64,000 bases of DNA from Hymenolepis diminuta (GCA_900708905.1 CAADRB010000005.1:6118459-6182458), one strand, 5' to 3'; shown: positions 36,017-47,451, counted from the stretch's first letter. Notes: a model not told the origin generated them from the letters alone. Program-made: numbers and translations.

Positions 36017-38869
36017 CTGAAATGAAATTTCCTAAAACTACAGGTTCAGAGGAGCGTAAAAATTAATAGTTTAAAGAAGTAGCAAGTGAATATTCTACTA
36101 CATTCGCATCATAAATAAGCTGTTACTTAGATTCTAACAAAACGTTATCTCAGTTAAATGGAACAGACATCAAATGGCAATTTAATGCCACAGAAGGAGT
36201 AATGATTACAGTGTGTATAAATAAAAGCTTATTACAATGGAAAAAAATTTACTTAGATCCGACAATCATCGGGGTTAAAAGGCAACAGAATCTTGAGGTT
36301 TATCACAAATAAATCACAATGCCTACCTCATCGAATAAATGCTGTACTTTTATTTGATAATGTATCCGCTTTTTAGCTTGAACAAACAAATCGCGATTTT
36401 CAAGGTTGAATGTCAAAAATGGCATGAGGATAGTATATTAATAGTTTTTATTATCTAGTTAATACCATATATCTATACTGAATAAAGTTATTTATTCAGC
36501 TAAAAAGTCTTCTATTTTTACATTCTACTTAGTTAAAACTGATCATTTAATAATTTCGATCAAATTCCATTCATAAGCATGTACTCTCATGGATCCAAAA
36601 GAATAAAGCGTGAAACAACAAAAGAAGGGGTTTATAAATGCGGATTCTACAACAATTAATTTTTAATTGAACGAACAGTTGTTTAGAATGATATTTTTAT
36701 TTTTTGGGGACACGATTCTATTTTGTAATCATGTTTTTTTACCTAACTGAACTCAAGAAGCGTGTATTTCATTAGCAAAGCAATAGCAATTGATTTGTTT
36801 CAAATACAGTTATTTAAAAAAGGTTTTCATAGTATTGTATGGACTTTTGTAAGTATCAAATAGTAATTTAAAATTTTTTACCGCTGAGGCATTTGGGGAC
36901 ACACAACCATTCAGAACAAAACCATTTGAATATTTAAACCCAATAAGGGTATAGCTACACTATCTCACTCCATTTTATCTGAATCTATTTGCTGTTAGCA
37001 TTTCTTTAAAAAGAAACTACTTGAATAAGAATTTTTGGCATGATAAACATATTAAACCAATCAGCAAAAGGCAGAAATTGTCATGAAGGAAATATTTGCG
37101 AGAATAACATTCGAAGAGGAGAACTAATCAAATATTGATGAGTTTATAAGTAGGCTTAGTTCGTGAGCTTATTTACCGAACCTAATTTTCTTTATCACTT
37201 CGCTCCAGTCTCGCACTCCGCCCCTTGAAGAATGCCAAAGATGGTCGCCACAAATATTTAGTTTTAGAAAGTAACATGGATATTCCTCGAAGAAAGATCT
37301 TTTTTGACAAGCATTTCCTCATCATTCTTAAAAAAGGTATAAATATGTATTTAGAAAAATGTATCATTAGATATATAACTTCAGCATCATAAGCTAAAAT
37401 ATTTAGTTTTAGGATGATTATCTGTCTAATTACTTAGCTGACGTTGAATGTATCTTATACAGCTGAAAGGCAATAGTCATACAGTGATAACTTCTTTGGT
37501 AACAAACTTCGATTTATTAGACAATGAAAAGAAAAATATCAAATAAAGATGATATAATCTATTTGTCACAAGACATCACTATTCACAGTGATCGCCAGGT
37601 TCTAGCGACAAGTCCAAATTTCCGATTACAAAGAGGACGATAAGACCAAAGATGAAAAATCCATTAATTTTCCTCTTTTTAATAAGAACGAATTTATCTG
37701 TAATTTGAACTACCTAATTAGATTATAATTGTTTATTTACGATAGGGAGCAAATGGACCAAGCAAAATGGACGCACGTGGTGATGAGGTTAAGAATATCT
37801 ACCGCTTCCTTGAACATTATCTAAGCCTGTCGTAATCTCGTCATCTCCACTGAGTCGGCTCAAAGTAGTAGTCTACAGTTTACCTGTGCATTACCGAATT
37901 TCATCCTTTCAGGTATGTTAACCAGCACTGATTGTATAGCAAACGATGGGGGCAGATTGACAGTTAATTTTTCTGAACCCGAACTGACCTGACCTCCTTA
38001 TTTATGTTCCCCCCCGGTTACCCTAGTGATATGTTCTTAAACAAACAATTCCTCTTATCCGTAATTGTTACTTTAAAGGAATTAAGTTCTCGATTATATG
38101 TGTTAGTTTTTACTCCAATTAGCCATCTCTAAGTGGTTAAAAGTTTTATGTTATTACAAATTTTTAATTAAAAACTTGTTTACTGCTGAACACATGTCTT
38201 CTCTTTGACTACCTGTTCTCTGTTATTGCTAGGACTATAAAATGCTGCTGTCCTTAGGGTGCAAAATAAGTACTATCTGGGACAAAAGTCACAAGGAGAA
38301 AGGTATATTCATCAAAGTTATTATATACGAGAGAGAAAACTGAATTAGAGATCGTCAATTTATATTTCTGAATTTAAGTTGAACTAGTCCATGAATAAGA
38401 TAAATAACCCAATACTTGCAACTGCAAATGAATCCGTTTATTTTCCACCTAATTACTGCTTCTTTTAATTCCCTTTCACTCAAACGACTTTATTTATATT
38501 ACGGGTACAAGTATTGCATAATATAAACGACATTTCGATAGGAAAACGTCTGTCTTATTTTGATTTGGTGGTTTGAGTTGAAGGGTGCTATAACGTAACC
38601 AACTAGGAGTTCGGATAGTAATCTAGCAGAGCCAACAATCTAGAAAACTCGGTAACATAGCAACTTAACACAGAAGCTAATAACCAACGGCAGATAAGAA
38701 GGCACGTTATAGTCAACACGAATATATTCACGAAACTCCATCTCAATCGGTATCGGCTTAAACAAATAAGAATAATTATCAAGTGTCTTTTATCAGTGGG
38801 GAAATAAAGAAAGAAATTACATTTTTATTCACAGAAGAAATATTGGGAATGGGGGAAAATAATTATCGT
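36017..38869. other. Intergenic upstream of the PPP1R37-like gene; nothing firm
   Basis: A CTTTCATTTCAG-like acceptor precedes 36016, so a 5' untranslated exon should lie here, but I cannot place it. The region is very AT-rich, with no open frame carrying a motif. 38440-38500 is a copy of the small repeat seen at 28915-29000. Confidence 0.4.
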
Positions 38870-39190
38870 TTCTTCTAACAAGGGTGACCCTCTAGACAGT
38901 CCCAAAATTACCCTTCATTCACGTCCCCTATGAAAATACTTTGGTTTCTCGCCCCTCTCTGTCATATCAGACAATTTTATCAAATCTCCTTTTTTCTATA
39001 AATGTCCCGTTTCATTTGAAAGTACATCTACACTCATATCTCATGCGGGCCCTTGCCCAAGTTACTCTAATAAACTGTCTTCGTATTTCAACTAGGACAC
39101 GCGAGGAGACACATACTCATCATATACCTGCTCCTACGCTGTCCCCTCATCATTTGGTTCCTTATCTCTCACCCTCTTGAATCCTCATTT
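38870..39190 (+). repeat. Family A, copy 4 (5' half)
   Basis: Carries ACCCTTCATTCACGTCCCCT, ATGAAAATACTTTGGTTTC, TTTTTTCTATAAATGTCCCG, TTTGAAAGTACATCTACACT, GCGGGCCCTTGCCCAAGTTA and the C/T block around 39130-39185 (CATCATTTGGTTCCTTATCT). No protein. Confidence 0.5.
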
Positions 39191-39379
39191 GGAATAAGTC
39201 AAGCCACCCCTACTACCAGATCAGTTCACAGGTGGCAGGCAAGCCACGCCATTTTTATTAATAAGTAAATTATTTTTATAGACAAAACATTTCTTCGTTT
39301 TGTTTTGATAGCAAAATCTCTTCACATGCTGTTCCCAAATCTTGACCTCTAAATCCTGCTGAGGGGACGGATTGTCATA

Positions 39380-40170
39380 GCACGGCGAGAGATCTCCTTA
39401 GCTGAATAATCGATCGATGGGAACAAAATTTGGCAAAATGTATAATAAAATTGTGTACTAGAGTCCGTAACGAACACTTCTGGTACACTACGAGTTTATG
39501 GAGAACAGAGATAGCTGATCTGCCTGTTGTCGACAAGAGTAGAATAACATCGGACCCTTTCGAATGTGAATTTGTCACCGTAGCATATGTCCCACCTTCA
39601 GTGGATCCGAAATGGTAATTTAGATCTGAATCTTGGAAGAATCTGGTTTCTACGGGTGAATATGAATAGAAGGATGAGGGATATCGATAACATGTTGACA
39701 CTGGTTGCATTCACTCACGAGATTTTCTGCATTCGTAGGTTCGAGAGTAGGTGTCTGGCAGATTTCGTTTTCGTCTGGGAATTGGATAAGGCTGAGCTCA
39801 TCTATCCAGTCCAGGCCAAAGAGGTTGATATTTCAATCTGTACCGTAGAACTCCATGAAGATCGTTTTCTCTGGAAATGTTGCCTCGCATCGCGTCCATA
39901 CGTAGAGTCGCACAGAATGAGATGTCGGAGATAGTGTTGATCTGGAGCACAAACGGTATACCAATAATTCTTAGGTTAACTTATTTTCTAGAACCAACAT
40001 TTACCTGCATTAACGTACCATAGCTCTGCCTCGTCTGAGTTAACATTCCCTTGTTGTTCGGATTCTGCCTTGCTGAACTGTTTGCAGAAGTATCTCACCA
40101 GAAGCCACCTTTGTGGCCATTTTTGTTGCAGTTCTGGCAGCCACGTTTTCGGAAGGGCAGTCTCGTCCTC
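39380..40170 (-). mobile_element. LTR retrotransposon remnant: gag zinc knuckle and protease (copy 1)
   Basis: Read on the minus strand, about 40142-40098 encodes CQNCNKNGHKGG, a CCHC zinc knuckle whose last Cys is replaced. Then about 40010-39920 encodes GIPFVLQINTISDIS, matching a retropepsin active-site region with the DTG altered. Stops and frame changes interrupt it. DNA from 39480 to 40020 aligns with 46790-47310 in the same orientation (TCTGGTACACTACGA, AGAGTAGAAT, CTTTCGAATGTG, ATTAACGTACCAT). The order knuckle-protease and the sequence style suggest a Ty3/gypsy-type element. No reverse transcriptase was readable here. Confidence 0.65.
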
Positions 40171-40969
40171 CGCAAAATCAGTTTTGAGGAGCCCGTCCCT
40201 TCAGTAGATAGATAGTCAGTATTTACGAGTTCTCTCAGGTTGAACGATTGCGGTTCATGCTCCAGCTCCAGGTTCGAGTTCTTGACATTGAGTTACTTGT
40301 TTTTCGGAGTTACAGCTAGCAGAACCTCGGACGGACTGCCTACTTCGGACTATGAGCCATTAGACAGATGTCGAGGAACTTTAACTTCCAAGTCAAAGTT
40401 TCGATTATGCTACTCGACCTTTTCGGTTGTCAAGAAAATGTAATTGATAACTTCATTACCATTTCCTGAAGTACTAGTCCTCATGGTACCGCAAGATATG
40501 GTGTGATCACTGTTCGAATAGTCATATTGTCGAATCCCTGCATAGCTTATCAGTATTTCGTTCTTTAATAAATACCTATTAAAACTATGCTTTCAACTAA
40601 CTTTTGTTCCGCATTTCTGAACGCTGGATGTTTATTATAACATCGTTTCCACTTTGTGTTGACATTTATGCCCAACCTTTTCAAATTCTGGCTCTCATAT
40701 AATTATTATTTTCTCTTATTTTACATGATAGTTCAGGATACCACTGTTTTCTACTCAAATACGGATCTTTATATCAGAGAATGGATAATGCATCCAACTT
40801 CTTTTTAGGATTGCCACAAGGTTAAAAATGAAATATCGATAAATCTAACTTGATGGAGCCCCTAAAATAGCTCTACTGACAGGATTTAATGCTTCTTTTC
40901 ATAGCAAACTTAGATTTAACTTATAATTTCAAAATCATATCCACGACTGCTCTATTGAAAAAATCTCAA
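40171..40969. other. Intergenic; nothing recognised
   Basis: May include further decayed retrotransposon sequence upstream (in element orientation) of the zinc knuckle, but no motif can be read. Open frame 40240-40443 has no recognisable content. Confidence 0.3.
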
Positions 40970-41470
40970 TTATACCGAAGGATGACTCTCTATGCATTTT
41001 CTTAAATTACTCTTTGTTTACGTTGCCTATGAAAATACGTTGATTTTTCTCTTTTTTCTTTAACAGTCGCTCATTATTTAAAAGTATCCCCGCACTCATA
41101 TCCACAAGCGCGTCCTTGCCCAGGTGACCCATATAAAATGTTTTAGTATTTCTACTCACACTCACATATGCACACGAAGACACACGCTTGTCTTTTATCT
41201 GCTCTTATGCTTCCCATCCATCTCCTCTCACTCTTCCGAATTCTCATCGTGATTTATTCGATGCACTTTGGCCTGTTCGATTCTTTGCGTTCTTCTTTTT
41301 GAAACTGTTGCTCGTTGTTGTTTGCTACTAGCTATGCTCTCAATTTCCATGGTCTGGTTCACTAGTTCCTACAGTTTGGTAAGTGCTAAATTTGTAATTT
41401 CCGTTCATGCCACTACGACTCCAAAAACTGGTGACCCTGTGAACATTCACCTTTCTGCACAAAGTTAACT
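40970..41470 (+). repeat. Family A, copy 5, with primer-binding-site-like end
   Basis: ACTCTTTGTTTACGTTGCCT, ATGAAAATACGTTGA, GCGCGTCCTTGCCCAGGTGA, ACGAAGACACACGCTTGTC and TTTGGCCTGTTCGATTC follow the family order. TGGTGACCCTGTGAACATTC at 41429-41448 closes it. In LTR elements a TGGTGACCC-type string just inside the 5' LTR pairs with a tRNA 3' end, so this may be an LTR/internal boundary. No open frame of interest. Confidence 0.5.
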
Positions 41471-41930
41471 GCAACAATATAAAAAAACCGCTAATGAATA
41501 TTAAATTATGCCCGTCTGTTAGTTTACTTCACTGTACTTAATCAGATAAATAATATCAATTTTATGCCCGATATTCAACGTGAGCAGCAAAATAACAGCA
41601 CGTATTCTTATGAACTTTAAAGTGAAGTAGAATCATAAATCTCATAGACCAAATATACATACACTTTACTTAAATTATATGCTCGTAGATATTCATCCAG
41701 TTGTTGGGCTAATATAACATGAGGTAATGTATTTAATACAGCTGCTCTAGATTTTCGGGTTGTCGAGTCTCTTTACGATAACTGAGGACTGAAATAAGTT
41801 TCCACTTATTGTTGCAGCTCAAGATTGTAGCTCTCCTATTGGCTAACACAAAGGGCTAGCTTAGCCCGGTTTCGGTAAGAGCGATAGATTGGGAGGCGTG
41901 TGACTTATGTCTTTTATTTTTACAGAACAT

Positions 41931-44900
41931 ATGGACCAAATAACAGATATTGATTACCTGAAAATTCAACGCAAGTATCTTATTCCTTTGGCAGAATCTG
42001 TATGATTAATAATACTACCAGTAATATTCTTTGTTAGTTTATTGAAATTGCTGAGAATCCCTCTTCGCTACCCGAGTTTAAAGATTTTATTATCAGCAAT
42101 AATTCGACACCATGTAATAAAGATAATGTCAAAAACTGGCGAAAGGATGCATTGAATGGTTTGTTTTGGTCGTTTTTTTACCTATTCTCAGCACTACAAT
42201 ATGCACATAAGAAATTAGCCCCCGTCGATATAATCGAGCCTGAAACGTCGAATATTTTGAAACGAACATGTGATGAAATTGATGCTGATGAATCAGAGCC
42301 TCTTACATCTGCACGAAAAAGACAAAAATTAGCTTCAAGTTTGCCTTTGTTCCTCTTATAACGTTTGTTCTTAGAATGTGATATTTCTTGCTCTATCCCC
42401 GTAAATAGAGTTACAGATATAAAAGGCACAGTGCCCAATAATTTACTGGTTTGTGTTCTGCTATCTGGTTAATTTCTTTTTCATTTAGGATCAGGTTGCA
42501 CTGGCTCTTAAATGCAACTTGTATCCTGAAGATAGTTTGGATATTCCTCCAACAGTGCTTATTAATGGTCCACCTTTTTGTGGAAAGACCAAATTGATAA
42601 AATCTATCGCAGGGGTAATTCGTTAAGTGGATTTTATTTTTTGTTGATATTAGACCCTTCAAGTTAACTACATTTCAGTAACTGTGGGTGTTATAAATCC
42701 CACTGCTCGTTCATGGAGGGAGATTTTCTGTCAAGCCAAGGTAAGAATTTTCATCTTGATTTCTAAATTTCCTAGAAATTTGCCCCTTGTATTCTACATA
42801 TTGATGCAATTGAATGTATGGAGAAGCAAAATGCTCCAATTGGGGGTTTTAGGGTTGTCTGTTTGCTGAAAAACGAACTTTTACCAGGTGATACTTTGCC
42901 TTTTTCCGTCGAACCCCTCTCCCCTATTTTAGAATGTGTTGGAACAGGAGTAACTATTGTTGGCGAGACTCGAAGGCTTCTTGTGAGTCTTCCACAAGAT
43001 CTCACGGATCTATTTACCGATCGTTTCACTTTCGGAATGATGGAGGAATCCTGTCGTCTAAAGTTTGATTGCAGGTCATATACTATTGTCTTCTTTTAGT
43101 CTTCTTTCAAAGTACTTGCTGGAAGGAAATTCAGATGCTTCTTCTGATACTAAAATTCTTTTTCTGGGTGATGGATTAACTATTCGTGATGTTGCTCGCC
43201 GTACACCTGGTTACGAAGCGGGAGACCTAATACGCCTAATTCGGGCCCTTTACATGGAGCTTATCTCAAAATTAGGAGAGGAGGTGAGTTGTTTGACTAA
43301 TTTTTATTTAATACACAATCGATGCATTAGCCTGGTTCGAAATTTCGGTAGAAACGCGGCATAGACTAAACAATTCACAGCATAAGCGACATCCTTTAGA
43401 GAGGAAAAGAATTTGCTCAAATTGACAATTTGAATACTCCGAGGCGTATAGATCTCCCCTAGTGTTATAGTAATGTGTAGTCGCATTAACACAACTACAC
43501 CAAGTGGGAGGTAGAGAAGGAGGAAGCAACTGCTCATTGCCAAGTGGCCTGCAATGCGTCCGAGCTCCTGAACTCCGCCCCATCTTTTTGCCACAGCTTT
43601 GCGCCATCTTTGAGCTCTCCACAGCTGTAAAATTATCACAACATTCAACGCAAGAACTAATACGACAGGCAAAAAGAATGTCACTACTGTGGAAAACACA
43701 ACGGCAAAGTCAGCTAGTTGTGGTGGGCTCTGTCGATCCATTCTGCATAAGCCATCTTGAAGTGTTTGTACAACCAGTATGGGAATATTTCCTAGAGCAC
43801 CGATTAGAAGAACTGTTAGACAAGCCCACAGAGCATGTTTGCGGTATAAACAAGCGTGAAATTTGATGGGATGGTAGGTAGTCAGGACGCGATCAATAGA
43901 GAATACTACTACCAAATAGGAAGAAGCAAAATACATAGTGTTTGGTAGGTATTCAAACACCTTGCAATTTGTCGTTGATATGGCGTCGAGTTTAAAGCAG
44001 TAACTACCATTGGTAGCATAGTCGAGACCCCTTCCAAGAAAGTCGTCAAGAATGGTATTTAAGAGAAGGGAGACATTGTGAACCACGGCCAAACTAGTAG
44101 CAAAGATGGAGAAACGTGTACGGGAGGGGTTTTCGCACCAGAAAATGCTAATAATGAGACTATTTCCAATAAATCCGAGGATCGCAATGACTGGAGACCC
44201 ATAAGCTCTGAAAGCACCGACCAGAGCACTGTAGCGAGATGAATCGGAAGAGAAACGGTCAAGCATAGTGAACAAGTAGTGAGTGCAAAGGGAACAGAAT
44301 TCAAATCGTTAAGTCAAGTGCGGAGTAAAACTCATCTAATTTGTTTTTTTTCGTTCGATTGCAGTGCGATGGCAATTCCGCATTGGGTCAAGTTACTTGG
44401 GAAGTGCTGGATGCTGCGTTGAATCAAGTTATTCCTGCCATCAAAAACACGGCTGAATTCGTCACAATTCCTGATGTCACCTGGAACGATGTTGGTGGAC
44501 TAGAGAAGACCAAAACACAACTGTATAACCAATTTATGGTTGGTTCCCTTTTCATTAATATGCAGTTTGAACCTACTTTTGAAAACAATTGTAATAGGTC
44601 TTTACGGGCGACATTTTGCGTTCCTTTGTATTTTCCTGGTCCTGTATTTCAAAGACGGGTTCGAATTCATCTGATGGCAGGGGAAAACGTACAACCGGAT
44701 GGGTGGTTGCGCCATTTCCTTGATTTTAAGTCTGAAATCTTCTAAGTTCACTTCTCCTGCTATATTGAAAATTATGTAATCTGCTCAAAGCTTTTGATTT
44801 ACTGGAGTAAGTCAATAAATATGCATGCAAACCCACTTTCAGCAGATCAAATTTACATTAAACAGCCTTCAAACGGTTGTCCAATGGAATTCAGGCCGAC

Positions 44901-47451
44901 TAGATTGTTGTAAGCGAGTGTAACCAATACATGGACTTTTTCGTTTGCAATTTTCGAATGTCCTATTCCTTCCTGTTCATTTAATGCTGCACTGAAAGCA
45001 ATGCATCTCTCTATTTAATTCGTTTCCTTGCTCTTTTATTATCAAATAGACATAAATTTGTTTTTGAATTTCATTATTAGTGTTCTTACTTATTAACATT
45101 CACTTATACTTTTTTGAGCTCTTATTTTCTACTGGCGTACGTATGTTGTTCATCCGGAATGTAGTGTAGGAAGCGTGGTCAAAATAATTCTTTATTAAAG
45201 GACGTCTTGTCGGTAAGACATTTTAAAATGAAAGGGGATAGAAAGAATGAGAGATAGAAAGACGGATCAAGAGACACTAAAGATGAGAAGGAATGACTAT
45301 CTTGTCATAATGGCCACTGTCCCCTGCTGTAGCGCGGAAATGAAGTTGATTAAAGCTCATATTCTGGCTTCTGAACGATTACTGCTTCCCGAAGATTGTA
45401 CGGTAGTTAGCAAGAGGAAGTTCTAATTTTGAGCCGAAACACATCCATGCAGTCCGATGAGAATGTTATTGCCTTACCTTATTGCCTACCTTTTAGCTTC
45501 TCGTAAACGATTGGGAACGGGCCCAGAAGTTACGGCGTCGTTCAGGAGGTGTCTTACTGGAAGGACCTCCAGGTTGTGGAAAGACTTTAATCGCCAAGGC
45601 TCTCTCCAACACTGCAGGCTTGAATTTCCTCTCTGTGAAGGGTCCTGAAATATTGAACAAGTACCAAGGTGAGAGCGAGCGTCGAATCCGGGAAATATTT
45701 GAGCGAGCGCGCGCCTGCCAACCCTGTCTTGTCTTCTTTGACGAGATTGACGCTATTTGCCCAAGACGAGATGGCGATGAATCCAGTGGAAGTCGTGTGA
45801 GTGTCGTAAATCAAATGTTGGTGGAATTGGACGGAATCGATAAACATCGTCAAGCAAGAGTGTTCGTGGTGGGTGCCACCAATAGAAAAGATATGATTGA
45901 CGAGGCCATTCTCAGACCAGGTCGGTTAGGATTGCATCTGTATGTGGCACCTCCAGAAAGTCAACAGGATCGCGCTGATGTTCTCTCAGCCTGTACTCGC
46001 TGCGCCACTGCACCACGTATTGAAGGTGGAATGGATGTGCTCAATCGAGTAGCAGCTGACTCCCGGACTAACACAATGAGGCAAGTTATCTTAATTTAGA
46101 TAAAAAACAACATAAGGTTTTCGGCTCTCTGTTATTGTCATGATCTGCTCTTCTTTTAGGTAACTAACACTTAGATTCCCTAAGTAGTTTCACTAGATAT
46201 TCTGATACAGATATCAGAATATGTAGTTTGTATTTCCAAATAAACGGGAAATAAATAAGCAGGAAGTAAATAGATGAAAATAAAGTATATTCAATTGAAG
46301 AAAGATTTCAGAGGAAATATCATTTCCTTCTATATAACACCGTAGAGTTAACCAACCGTCCGTCGTATTCACGAGATCGATTGGAAAACGAGAGGAATCC
46401 CATCGAGTTCTGGTAGTACACAGGGTCCAGAGGCTGTTCACGAGTGAGAGAGCTTTAAGGTATAGAATGCAAAGGATTAATAACATCGAAACTATTTAAA
46501 GTATAGTATCCTTCACAATGCGAGAAATCAAACCCTCTTAGTCTGAGTTATTTATGGTCGCGAACTCGTCTCCTTTCCATTCTTCAGCTTGGTGGATATG
46601 GTGGCTGTCCATATTCTTGCACGTAAACGAGCGAGACCACTATATACAAAGTTGTTTTGATAGTCGCATACAATTCTTCTACAGGGCTGGACCCTCCTAA
46701 CACAGCGACAGAAGATTAATCGCTCTTTAGAAGCGAAATTGGGCAATATATAGTGAGTTAAGCTGTGCAGTGAAATTTGTAGAGGGTTTCTGGTACACTA
46801 CGATAGAGGCGTCTTATTTGCTTTTCGTCGGCGAGAGTAGAATGATATTGGACTCTTTCGAATGTGGATCTGTCACCGTAAGGTATGTAAATGGACCTGT
46901 AGATGATAAGTTGGAGTTGGATCCCGTGAGAATTTTGATTTGAAAAGTGAGTTGGAATAGCAGGATGATAGATTCTGGTAAGATTATAAACACTGGTTGG
47001 ATCTTCTCACATGATTTTTCTCCTTAGTAAGTTCGGGAGTGGGCGTCTGACAGGTTTCTTTTTTGTTTTGGGAACTGGATAAGGTTGGGCTCATGAATTT
47101 GATATTGCGACCGGCAACGTAACGTAGAGAGAGGCACTGGACACTTTATAGGGAACATCATCTAGTTTGGGGCTTCCAAGATTTTTCCATGCCTGGGAGG
47201 GGACGATGATATTGAAGCCAGTGTTGACCTGGAGCTCAAATGGTAAGTCGTTAACGCTAAACTTAAGGTATCTTCTAGAATTAATGTTTGCCTGCATTAA
47301 CGTACCATGACTATTATACATGTTTCCTCTTTGTAGTGGTGCTGATTTAGAGAACCTGCTAGAAGCAGCCAAATTAAATGCACAGTTGGAGAAACGCGAT
47401 TTTCTTATTGAGGCTGATTTTCGAGTTGCCCTCCAAGAACTAAAAAAGTGA
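41931..47451 (+). CDS. NVL: NVL-type tandem AAA ATPase
   Basis: Eleven exons: 41931-41999, 42038-42158, 42192-42338, 42375-42448, 42489-42614, 42654-42740, 42776-43074, 43100-43283, 44365-44538, 45497-46080 and 47337-47451; 659 aa, all junctions in phase. Two AAA domains. The second is canonical: Walker A GPPGCGKT (450-457), Walker B FFDE (D509, E510), CPRRDG, sensor-1 Asn in GATNR (556), RPGR (567-570) and SGADL across the last junction. The SVKGPE...CPRR pattern and FVTIPDVTWNDVGGL linker point to NVL, a nucleolar remodeller of pre-60S ribosomes, rather than p97, SPATA5 or PEX6. The first domain keeps Walker A (GPPFCGKT, 164-171) but has HIDA instead of DE at Walker B (216-219) and GETRR where GATNR is expected. 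It is shorter than human NVL (about 856) mainly at the N-terminus. A TTTTTACAG precedes the ATG by 5 nt, so a leader exon or spliced-leader addition is likely. Confidence 0.87.
43075..43099 (+). other. 25-nt intron in NVL
   Basis: GTCATA...TTTTAG, 25 nt, between ...TGC AG and T CTT CTT. Removing it restores the reading frame into the AAA sensor-2 region (ARRTPGYEAGDL). Retaining it gives an in-frame TAG at its last three bases. The length is not a multiple of three, so it must be spliced for the downstream protein to be made. Confidence 0.8.
43304..44275 (-). CDS. Intronless rhodopsin-like GPCR nested in NVL intron 8
   Basis: A single open frame of 323 aa with seven hydrophobic helices. TM1 carries the GN pair (G37-N38). 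C93/C104 and C177 are candidates for the TM3-ECL2 disulphide. The DRY-position motif is DRV (128-130) at the end of TM3, followed by a typical YHP. TM7 has NCLVY (301-305) in place of NPxxY, and TM2 has His/Asn where Asp is normal. The pattern resembles the orphan peptide-receptor-like class A receptors that are expanded in flatworms; the ligand cannot be predicted. It occupies 972 of the 1,081 nt of NVL intron 8 on the opposite strand. The start codon lies 89 nt from NVL exon 9 and the stop 20 nt from the exon 8 donor, so its UTRs must overlap NVL exons in antisense. No introns. Confidence 0.9.
   Translation of the reverse strand: MFTMLDRFSSDSSRYSALVGAFRAYGSPVIAILGFIGNSLIISIFWCENPSRTRFSIFATSLAVVHNVSLLLNTILDDFLGRGLDYATNGSYCFKLDAISTTNCKVFEYLPNTMYFASSYLVVVFSIDRVLTTYHPIKFHACLYRKHALWACLTVLLIGALGNIPILVVQTLQDGLCRMDRQSPPQLADFAVVFSTVVTFFLPVVLVLALNVVIILQLWRAQRWRKAVAKRWGGVQELGRIAGHLAMSSCFLLLYLPLGVVVLMRLHITITLGEIYTPRSIQIVNLSKFFSSLKDVAYAVNCLVYAAFLPKFRTRLMHRLCIK
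46081..46082 (+). other. Non-canonical GC splice donor (NVL intron 10)
   Basis: Exon 10 ends ...ACAATGAG and the intron starts GCAAGT, the usual context for GC-AG introns. The acceptor is TTTGTAG at 47330-47336. Joining gives AG|T GGT GCT GAT = Ser-Gly-Ala-Asp, the conserved (S/T)GADL motif after the AAA domain. No GT donor nearby keeps this frame. Confidence 0.8.
46790..47316 (-). mobile_element. LTR retrotransposon remnant: protease region (copy 2), inside NVL intron 10
   Basis: On the minus strand 47091-47316 encodes RRYLKFSVNDLPFELQVNTG, then FNIIVPSQAWKNLGSPKL, a retropepsin-like domain in which the DTG active site reads NTG. It is homologous at DNA level to 39480-40020, including the flank ATTAACGTACCATGAC. 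The open frame continues to 47528 only by overlap with antisense NVL exon 11, which I regard as chance. Inactive. Confidence 0.65.

Noticed and set aside
42590..42620. Suspected frameshift in the NVL first AAA domain just after Walker A
   Set aside because: Recounting positions against the neighbouring lines showed ATA AAA TCT ATC GCA GGG in frame, with a GT donor at 42615; no frameshift.
43504..43866. 120-codon plus-strand frame inside NVL intron 8
   Set aside because: Shadow of the receptor gene on the opposite strand.
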